64,000 bases of DNA from Opitutales bacterium (GTDB lineage Bacteria > Verrucomicrobiota > Verrucomicrobiia > Opitutales > UBA2995). Under the pieces are notes generated by a model. It was not told the DNA's origin. It was given only the letters and a program-made list of their open reading frames with translations, and did not search any database. This document shows positions 58,286 through 64,000 of this stretch, in pieces. The translations under genes and the position numbers were made by a program. How positions within the stretch are numbered: position 1 is the first letter of the stretch; each line of letters starts with the position of its first letter. Location of the stretch: assembly GCA_022824405.1 (NCBI GenBank), contig JAJDZZ010000074.1:105677-169676 (forward strand), in the 5' to 3' direction.

Positions 58286-61111
58286 ATGAAAGTTTTTCTT
58301 CCACTGCGAAAATTCTGCTTGGTTTGGCCGGTCCTCCTCTTCCCGTTCCTGGCGGGTATTGCTTTGTCGGGCCAGGAGGAAAAGAATGGGGAAGCGGACC
58401 ATAGGCACTTTACCCTCAAGGTATTGCCCCTGCTTACCGAGAAATGTTTCCCCTGTCATGGGGACGATCCGGAGGAAATCGAGGGCGGGTTGATATTGAA
58501 TACGCGGGAGGACATGCTTCTGGGCGGCGATGGATTTGGCGACGTGGTCGTGCCCGGAAATGCGGAGGAGAGTTTCATGATGACGGCAGTCCAGTGGAAA
58601 GATCCCGATTACGAAATGCCTCCCAAGGAAAACGACCGTTTGACGGAGGATCAGATCGCTGACCTGTGGGCTTGGATCGATGCCGGCGCTCCCTGGCCGG
58701 ACGAGGAAACCCAGCGGAAGCATAGGGAAGATCAATGGTCGCATGAGGTAACGGAAGACGGGGTCCTGGTCAGGACCATCGGGGGATTGTCCGATTCATG
58801 GACCTATCGCCGCTACCCGCCGGATAAGATTTGGGCTTTTAAGCCCGTGTCGGAGGTGGAGCCTCCGCTGCCATCGGGCAATCCGGTGGACGCGTTTGTC
58901 GACGCTCGTATAAGGGAGAAATCCCTGACCCCGGCTCCGGCGGCGGATCCCGTCACCCTCATTCGCCGCGCCACCTACGACCTGCATGGATTACCCCCGT
59001 CGCCGGAGGAGATCCAAGTCTTTGCGGAGGCATCGGCGGCCGACCCGAAAGGGGCCTGGGATTCGCTCATCGATCGATTGCTGGCCAGTCCTCATTACGG
59101 CGAGCGCATGGCCCAGCACTGGCTCGACGTGGTTCGCTATGCCGATACCAGCGGTTATTCCAACGACTGGGAGCGTTCCAACGCCTGGCGATTCCGCGAC
59201 TACGTTATCCGGTCCTTTAATGCGGATAAACCCTACCGTCGATTTATCATGGAGCAGTTGGCCGGGGATGAAATGGACCCCGACGATCCGGAGATGATCG
59301 TGGCGACCGGATTTTTGCGCATGGGACCCTGGGAACACACCTCCATGACTCCGGAAAAAGTCAGTCGCCAACTCTATCTCGACGACGTGGTCAATTCGGT
59401 GGGACAGACCTTTCTTTCCACCGCCTTGCGTTGTGTGAAGTGTCACGACCACAAATTCGATCCCATTCCGACCGAGGACTACTATCGCATGTATGCCGCT
59501 TTTGCGACAACACAGCCCGTCGAGCGGAAAGCGGCCTATATTCCCGAGGAAAACCGATCCGCCTTCGAGTTGCAGCGTGAGGAGATCCAGGCATTGCTCG
59601 ATTTTGCCGAGGAAAAACTGGCCGAGCTCAAAGCCATTGAAGAAGAGCATGCCAAGGATTGGTTTGCCGAGAACAATTTGCCATACGTGCCTTCCGCGGA
59701 ACGATCTGACTTACCGGATGACAAGAAACCGCCCCGCCATTTCCGTTTAACCGCCACGGAAGAAGGCCGGATCAAGATCCGGCAACAGGATATCCGCATT
59801 TGGACCCGGGCCATGGAACGGTTCGAGACTCTGGCCCAATCGGTTTACAATGCCGGTGACTTGAACCAGAAGTCTCAACGGTTGAGACCGGCCAGCCCTG
59901 AAAACAAGGAGGAAATGGAAGCGGCCCGGACCCTGCCAAAAAATTTCATTTACACGGGCGGAAGCGTATTCTCCGAGGATAAGCCGGTGACCCCTGGTGT
60001 TTTAAGTGCCTTGGGCATTCCCACGGAGTACGGGTCCGGGGACGATCCTTACGCTTTGCCGACCGGTATGAGCAGTCGGCGCCTGGAGTTGGCCAAGTGG
60101 ATTGCCCATCCGGAAAATCAGCTCACCACCCGCTCTATTGTCAACAGGGTGTGGAGTTGGCATTTCGGGGTGGGAATTGCGGGCAACCCGAACAATTTTG
60201 GCGCCACCGGGAAGTTGCCGACCCATCCCGATTTGTTGGATTACCTGACTTCCCGATTCGTAGAAAACGGCTGGTCTCTGAAAATGCTGCACAAGCTCAT
60301 AATGACCTCGGAAGCCTACCGCAGATCCAGTAGCCATCCGGACCTTGAAACCCTGCAATCCAAGGATCCGAATAATGAACTACTGGCCGTGTTTGAACCG
60401 CGCCGTTTAACGGCGGAGGAGATGCGGGACTCCATGCTGGCTGTGAGTGGAACCTTGAACACGGAAATGGGCGGTCTGCCCTCCCGGCCGGAAATCAACT
60501 TGGAGGTGGCCATGGCCCCACGCATGATTCAGTTTTCCCTGGCTCCGGCCTACCAGCCCTCGTCCCTGCCTCAACGCCGCAACCGGCGTTCCATCTACTC
60601 CCTGCGCATTCGCGGCATGGAAGACCCCTTCATGGAGGTTTTCAACAAACCCAATGCCAACGATTCCTGTGAGCGCCGCGATGCTCCTTCGGTTACTCCA
60701 CAGGCCTTCACCCTCATGAACAGCGACGAGGCCACCAGTCGCTCCCTGGAAATGGCTCTCCGTTTGCAGGAAGAGGCCTCAACCTACCGCGATCAAATCG
60801 AGTTGGGATATAAACTGGCTTACGGGACGGAACCCGAGGGCGAGGAAATGGAAATGCTGTCACGTCATTACCGGGAAATGCTCGATTATCACAGAGAGGT
60901 GGAACCGGAGCCCGAGGTATACCCGACCGCAATAACCCGCTCGCTCGTGGAAGAATTTTCCGGGGAAGCTTTCGAATACGAAGAATACCTAAATCAGTAC
61001 GTCGATTATACTCCCGACCCCATGCCCTCCGAGGTAGAGCCGGCCACCCGCTCCCTGGCCGATATCTGCCTCCTGTTCTTTAATTCCAACCGATTTGCCT
61101 TTGTCTACTAA
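58286..61111 (+). CDS. PSCyt1-DUF1549-DUF1553 secreted cytochrome protein
   Basis: 941 residues from ATG 58286. Signal peptide (LVWPVLLFPFLAGIALSG), planctomycete cytochrome C1 domain with CFPCH at 54-58 and distal YEMPPKEND, then DUF1549 (DLHGLPPSPEEIQVF, YGERMAQHWLDVVRYADTSG), a coiled-coil-like insert (LLDFAEEKLAELKAIEEEHA), and DUF1553 (ENQLTTRSIVNRVWSWHFGV, HKLIMTSEAYRRSS). These proteins go with DUF1501 partners, found at 61609. The role is unknown; haem and export suggest extracytoplasmic redox. The stop TAA is immediately followed by repeat C (AAAGGCTGAAGGCTG). Confidence 0.92.
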   Translation: MKVFLPLRKFCLVWPVLLFPFLAGIALSGQEEKNGEADHRHFTLKVLPLLTEKCFPCHGDDPEEIEGGLILNTREDMLLGGDGFGDVVVPGNAEESFMMTAVQWKDPDYEMPPKENDRLTEDQIADLWAWIDAGAPWPDEETQRKHREDQWSHEVTEDGVLVRTIGGLSDSWTYRRYPPDKIWAFKPVSEVEPPLPSGNPVDAFVDARIREKSLTPAPAADPVTLIRRATYDLHGLPPSPEEIQVFAEASAADPKGAWDSLIDRLLASPHYGERMAQHWLDVVRYADTSGYSNDWERSNAWRFRDYVIRSFNADKPYRRFIMEQLAGDEMDPDDPEMIVATGFLRMGPWEHTSMTPEKVSRQLYLDDVVNSVGQTFLSTALRCVKCHDHKFDPIPTEDYYRMYAAFATTQPVERKAAYIPEENRSAFELQREEIQALLDFAEEKLAELKAIEEEHAKDWFAENNLPYVPSAERSDLPDDKKPPRHFRLTATEEGRIKIRQQDIRIWTRAMERFETLAQSVYNAGDLNQKSQRLRPASPENKEEMEAARTLPKNFIYTGGSVFSEDKPVTPGVLSALGIPTEYGSGDDPYALPTGMSSRRLELAKWIAHPENQLTTRSIVNRVWSWHFGVGIAGNPNNFGATGKLPTHPDLLDYLTSRFVENGWSLKMLHKLIMTSEAYRRSSSHPDLETLQSKDPNNELLAVFEPRRLTAEEMRDSMLAVSGTLNTEMGGLPSRPEINLEVAMAPRMIQFSLAPAYQPSSLPQRRNRRSIYSLRIRGMEDPFMEVFNKPNANDSCERRDAPSVTPQAFTLMNSDEATSRSLEMALRLQEEASTYRDQIELGYKLAYGTEPEGEEMEMLSRHYREMLDYHREVEPEPEVYPTAITRSLVEEFSGEAFEYEEYLNQYVDYTPDPMPSEVEPATRSLADICLLFFNSNRFAFVY

Positions 61112-61163
61112 AAAGGCTGAAGGCTGAAAAAGGAAAAAGGAAGAAGGAAGAAGGAAGAAGTAA
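61112..61163. repeat. Purine-rich left flank of the four-helix-bundle gene
   Basis: AAAGGCTGAAGGCTG then GGAAAAAGGAAGAAGGAAG and AAGGAAGAAGTAA up to the next ATG. The reverse complement pattern CTTCCTTCTTACTTCTTC occurs after that gene (61583-61600), so the gene is bracketed by inverted repeats. Confidence 0.75.
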
Positions 61164-61529
61164 ATGGAAAATGATGAAGTTGCGGATCTTCGCATAAGGA
61201 CAAAGAAGTTTGCCCTACGGATCATTCGCCTCTATTCAAGTCTTCCCAAGCAGACCGAAGCTCAAGTGATAGGCAGGCAGATTATTCGTTCCGGAACCTC
61301 TGTAGGCGCAAATTACCGAGAAGCTTTTCGTGCGCGGAGCAAAGCCGAGTTCATCGCGAAAGTTGGCGAATGTTTGAAGGAGGTTGAGGAAACCAGTTAC
61401 TGGCTTGAGCTGCTTATCGAGGCGGGAGTTGTACCGGCTAAAAAATTACAAGGGCTGATCGAGGAATCCTCCGAACTCACGGCCATATTTGTTACTTCTC
61501 TAATTAACGCTAAACGGAAAACAGCGTGA
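61164..61529 (+). CDS. Four-helix-bundle protein of the S23/23S-rRNA-intervening-sequence family
   Basis: 121 residues, almost all helical. Family pattern visible: VADLRIRTKKFALRIIRLYS, QVIGRQIIRSGTSVGANYRE, AFRARSKAEFIAKVGECLKE and EVEETSYWLELLIEAG. These proteins are encoded inside intervening sequences of 23S rRNA in some bacteria and are relatives of the bAvd protein of diversity-generating retroelements; in many genomes they occur alone, function unknown. Here the gene interrupts a DUF1553/DUF1501 pair and is bracketed by inverted purine/pyrimidine repeats, as though carried on a small element. No reverse transcriptase is nearby. Confidence 0.88.
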   Translation: MENDEVADLRIRTKKFALRIIRLYSSLPKQTEAQVIGRQIIRSGTSVGANYREAFRARSKAEFIAKVGECLKEVEETSYWLELLIEAGVVPAKKLQGLIEESSELTAIFVTSLINAKRKTA

Positions 61530-61580
61530 AGATGAAAACTTTTTCTTTATGTTAACCCTTTATCAACTATACTTTTTAAT

Positions 61581-61605
61581 TCTTCCTTCTTACTTCTTCT
61601 TTTAA
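61581..61605. repeat. Pyrimidine-rich right flank of the four-helix-bundle gene
   Basis: TTCTTCCTTCTTACTTCTTC, the inverted counterpart of the purine tract at 61136-61162. It ends 4-9 bp before the DUF1501 start codon. Confidence 0.7.
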
Positions 61606-61608
61606 AAA

Positions 61609-63057
61609 ATGAGTCATCATTTGTGTAGTCGTCCAATTTCCAATCCGGTCACCCGGCGGCAATTCTTGTATGGACTGGGCGCATCCCTTGGGTCGGTCGC
61701 TTTCTCGGATATCTTTAGCCGGGCCGATGCTTCCACCCTGTCGGGAGTGAAGGCCGGGCCATTGGTTCCCAAAGCGCCCCATTTCCCGGGCCGGGCCAAG
61801 TCCGTAATCATGCTCTTCATGGAGGGCGGGCCAAGCCATATGGATACCTTCGATCCCAAGCCCAAGCTGGAGGATCTTCACTTGAAGAAGTTTATTGCCG
61901 ACGACGAAATGCTCTCTCCCATGACGAATGGGGAACGCTATTTCGTGCGCAGCCCGTATAAATTTCAGCGCGCCGGAAATTCCGGAATTCCGATGTGCGA
62001 ACATTTTGTCCACCTGGCCGACCCCGAGGTGGCGGACGAATTGTGCATTTACCGGGGATGCCAGGCGGAGTCGGTGAACCATCCCACCGCGCTTTACCAC
62101 ATGAATACGGGAAACCGGTTTGGAGGAGACCCGGCCCTCGGCGCCTGGATAACCTACGGTTTGGGAACGGAAAACCAGGACTTGCCGGGTTACGTCGTGA
62201 TGACCGAACTGGCCGCTCCCCAAGGGGGCAGCGGAAACTGGTCCAATGGGTTTTTGCCCGCTTACTACCAGGGAACGCAATTGCGTTCGGAGGGCTCGCC
62301 CATATTGGATTTGCACCCTCCCGCCTGGAAAAACAGGGAACACCAAAGGAAGAATCTGGACGTTCTGAAAAAGTTGAACCAATCCCATCTGGAGGATCAT
62401 CCGCAACACGGGGATCTGGCGGCCAGAATGGAAAATTACGAACTGGCCTTTCGCATGCAGATGGAAGTGCCGGATATCGTGGATATCAGCCGGGAATCGG
62501 AGAAAACACGCGAGATGTACGGCCTCGATGACGCCGAGACCGAACCCTTTGGCCGAAAATGTTTGCTGGCCCGCAAGTTGGTGGAAAAGGGCACCCGGTT
62601 TGTTCAAATCTTCTCCGGAGGCTGGGATTCCCACGATTTCATCGATCGGGCCCACAAGAACCGCATCTATTCCGTGGATAGGCCCATCGCCGCCCTCATC
62701 AAGGACCTCAAGCAACGCGGAATGTTGGAAGATACCTTGATCGTATGGACAGGGGAGTTTGGCCGTACCCCGGACAATCCTCGACGCGGCGGAGTTGCCG
62801 CGGCCGGTCGCGATCACAACAACAAGGCCATGTCGATGTTTTTGGCCGGTGGCGGAGTAAAGAAGGGCGTCGTGGTGGGCGCAACCGACGAAATCGGGAG
62901 CGAGGCCGTCGAAGTCGTTCACCCCATCCGCGATCTGCACGTCACCCTCTTGCATTTACTGGGACTGGATGATAACAAACTGACCTATTTTCACGGAGGC
63001 CGCTTCAAGCAGTTGTCGCAGTTTGGAGGAGAGGTCATCCAGGAACTGCTGGCCTGA
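61609..63057 (+). CDS. DUF1501 protein, Tat-exported
   Basis: 482 residues. Tat signal VTRRQFLYGLGASLGSVAFS at about residues 14-33. DUF1501 pattern: VIMLFMEGGPSHMDTFDPKP, MCEHFVHLADPEVADELCIY, NHPTALYHMNTGNRFGGDPA, FVQIFSGGWDSHDFIDRAH, WTGEFGRTPDNPRRGG, GRDHNNKAMSMFLAGGGVK and HVTLLHLLGLDDNKLTYFHG. Alkaline-phosphatase-like superfamily; activity unknown. Partner of the DUF1549/DUF1553 protein, with the S23-type gene inserted between. No ribosome binding site because the upstream sequence is pyrimidine-rich. Confidence 0.92.
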   Translation: MSHHLCSRPISNPVTRRQFLYGLGASLGSVAFSDIFSRADASTLSGVKAGPLVPKAPHFPGRAKSVIMLFMEGGPSHMDTFDPKPKLEDLHLKKFIADDEMLSPMTNGERYFVRSPYKFQRAGNSGIPMCEHFVHLADPEVADELCIYRGCQAESVNHPTALYHMNTGNRFGGDPALGAWITYGLGTENQDLPGYVVMTELAAPQGGSGNWSNGFLPAYYQGTQLRSEGSPILDLHPPAWKNREHQRKNLDVLKKLNQSHLEDHPQHGDLAARMENYELAFRMQMEVPDIVDISRESEKTREMYGLDDAETEPFGRKCLLARKLVEKGTRFVQIFSGGWDSHDFIDRAHKNRIYSVDRPIAALIKDLKQRGMLEDTLIVWTGEFGRTPDNPRRGGVAAAGRDHNNKAMSMFLAGGGVKKGVVVGATDEIGSEAVEVVHPIRDLHVTLLHLLGLDDNKLTYFHGGRFKQLSQFGGEVIQELLA

Positions 63058-63066
63058 GGTACGGGA

Positions 63067-63330
63067 TTGACCACGGATTACACGGATTATTGGCCGAGTT
63101 CGAGCTGCAGGAGTGGCATTATGCCGCGATAATTGTAGCCACATATTCCACAGAATTCAAAAAAGGGTAGAGGTTTGGGGAACCTCCAAGCTGTAGGAGG
63201 GGGTTTATCCTCCGATATAGGCGCCAAGAGGAAAGTGGAAAGTGGAAAGGGGAATAGGCGTCGATGGCGCCAATTAGGAATGAGGAATGAGGAATTTTGT
63301 GTGTTTTTGTGCCTTTTGTGCCTTTTGTGA
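63067..63330. repeat. Composite element 12 (F, G, B, Q reversed)
   Basis: F TTGACCACGGATTACACGGA (63067-63086), a single REP-like G unit (63191-63216) differing by one base from the copy at 20253, AAAGTGGAAAGTGGAAAGGG, hairpin GGCGTCGATGGCGCC (63257-63271), AATTAGGAATGAGGAATGAG, and TTTTTGTGCCTTTTGTGCCT (reversed Q). It fills the gap between the DUF1501 gene and the epimerase fragment. Confidence 0.82.
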
Positions 63331-63387
63331 GATATGCGGGTTAAGGCATCCGGTTGAAAGAAGAGAACCTGTGGGCGCCTGAAATGC

Positions 63388-63861
63388 TCAAGGATTCACC
63401 AAATCCGTTTTGCCCTCCAGGGGTCTCCAGCCGAGGACTTCTCGCTCTTCTTCCAGATCAATCCAGCGGCCGTAGTTGTCACCAATGCCATGGTAAATGC
63501 CATAGCGCAGGTCGTCCGGTGCCTCGATACAGCATTGGGTTAGCCGGGCGATATCTTTCTGGCTGCACCAAAGGTGATTGCTTTCCGGTGTTGGCAGGGT
63601 ATCTCCCGTATGGACCCAGCCTATGCGCAGGCATAGACAGGACAGGCCTTCGCTGTCGGCATAAGCCCGGCACAATGCCTCGCCGAAAGCCTTGCTGGCA
63701 GCATAATGATTTTGAGGCCGCACCCGCATGTGGGTGTTTACCCGCGGCACTTCAGCCTTTTCCTCGTAGGCTCCTCTGGCGACGGATTTGTACGGTTCAT
63801 CCAGTAAATACCCCATGGATACCTGGATACTGCTGGCGTAAATGATGCGTTTGACGTCCGC
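63388..63861 (-). pseudogene. NAD-dependent epimerase/dehydratase, N-terminus lost
   Basis: About 158 residues remain, starting at ADVKRIIYASSIQVSMGYLL and including the SDR catalytic YAASKAFGEALCRAYA and LCLRIGWVHTGDTLPTPESN; it ends normally at LGWRPLEG...VNP. The nucleotide-binding N-terminal half (about 100-130 residues with the GxxGxxG motif) is missing, and upstream bases are those of an IS-like terminus. The frame happens to run 24 codons into the IS sequence (start at 63933), which is accidental. Extended-SDR proteins act on nucleotide sugars or similar; original substrate unknown. Confidence 0.72.
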
Positions 63862-64000
63862 TGTCAATGGCGGTTTAAAATTGACCCAGTACGGGCGGTT
63901 TAAAATTGACCCACCCTTAGGCAGAGAGATCACGGTTGTTGATAGGTTGATTGAGTTAGGTTGTTGATGTTTGTGGTGATGCCTGCCAGGCGCTTTTCTT
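63862..64000. mobile_element. Terminus of a probable IS21-family insertion sequence (continues past the window)
   Basis: Begins TGTCAATGGCGG and has two direct copies of GGCGGTTTAAAATTGACCCA (63869-63888 and 63894-63913). IS21-family ends start with TGT and carry such multiple short terminal repeats, often with the AAATTGACCC string. The transposase genes (istA, istB) would be outside the window. The insertion breaks the epimerase gene. Confidence 0.65.

Noticed and set aside
61112..61608. Diversity-generating retroelement suggested by the bAvd-like four-helix protein
   Set aside because: No reverse transcriptase, template repeat or variable repeat is visible near the gene.
61576..62955. 459-codon minus-strand frame opposite DUF1501
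   Set aside because: Antisense shadow of a strongly supported gene in GC-rich DNA; no recognisable motif.

Overview
The window reads as a chromosomal segment of a Verrucomicrobia/PVC-group bacterium, probably a marine polysaccharide degrader related to Opitutae. This is inferred from gene content: planctomycete-type secreted cytochrome pairs (two DUF1592/DUF1552 pairs and one DUF1549-DUF1553/DUF1501 pair), PVC-type haem-binding dehydrogenase, three sulfatases, a large TonB-dependent receptor with the ELSPFTIESTEDVGYLATST-type N-terminus, FG-GAP/VCBS secreted proteins, a Tat-exported Gfo/Idh/MocA oxidoreductase, and mostly Shine-Dalgarno-less starts. Verrucomicrobia is more likely than Planctomycetes, but no rRNA is present to prove it.

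Layout. 1-9.7 kb is mostly housekeeping: folD (partial), an SH3-like secreted protein, an RluB-type pseudouridine synthase, a CysJ-like flavoprotein, the fatty-acid block fabG-acpP-fabF, an MFS transporter, a DUF1971 protein, RlpA and tRNA-Ser(GCU). 9.7-16.1 kb: a Brp/Blh-like membrane protein, an exported methyltransferase, a candidate small RNA with a strong terminator, a divergent pair resembling EboC (UbiA prenyltransferase) and EboF (type I phosphodiesterase), and a PQQ-type beta-propeller. 16.2-26.3 kb: two DUF1552/DUF1592 pairs back to back, then an ankyrin protein. 26.6-27.2 kb: a RHH/PIN toxin-antitoxin pair. 27.4-36.1 kb (minus strand): a probable five-gene operon of sensor kinase with tandem discoidin-like domains, LuxR-type regulator, GH5 enzyme, FG-GAP/UnbV protein and acetyl-esterase. 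36.3-46.7 kb (plus strand): a LacI-type regulator followed by a haem dehydrogenase, sulfatase, TonB receptor and putative glycoside hydrolase; two matching palindromic operators lie before the dehydrogenase and the receptor, so this looks like a small regulated polysaccharide-utilisation locus. 46.7-56.8 kb: oxidoreductase, haem-PQQ sugar dehydrogenase, TPR and FG-GAP lipoproteins, two more sulfatases. 57.2-57.9 kb: a second toxin-antitoxin pair. 58.3-63.1 kb: DUF1549/DUF1553 and DUF1501 genes split by a four-helix-bundle (S23-type) gene. The right edge is an NAD-dependent epimerase truncated by what looks like an IS21-type element end.

The most striking feature is not a gene. Nearly every long intergenic gap is filled with a mosaic of short recurring modules, named here A (TTAACCACAGAG...), B (GGCGCC or GGCGCGCC hairpin followed by AATGAGGAATTAGG...), C (AAGGCTGAAGG...), D (iterated GATCGT), E (GACTCTCGCAAAG...), F (ACCACGGATTACACGG...), G (a REP-like TGTAGGAGG hairpin), plus rarer J, K, N, P and Q. 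On one side of an element the modules are purine-rich; on the other they recur in reverse complement, so whole elements are nested imperfect palindromes (best at 20074-20514). The B hairpin varies in sequence while keeping its pairing, copies differ by whole GATC units, and modules have been captured as gene ends, one gene start and an in-gene linker. I regard this family of composite palindromic elements, possibly linked to the S23-type gene and to a REP transposase elsewhere in the genome, as the best candidate for an undescribed system here.
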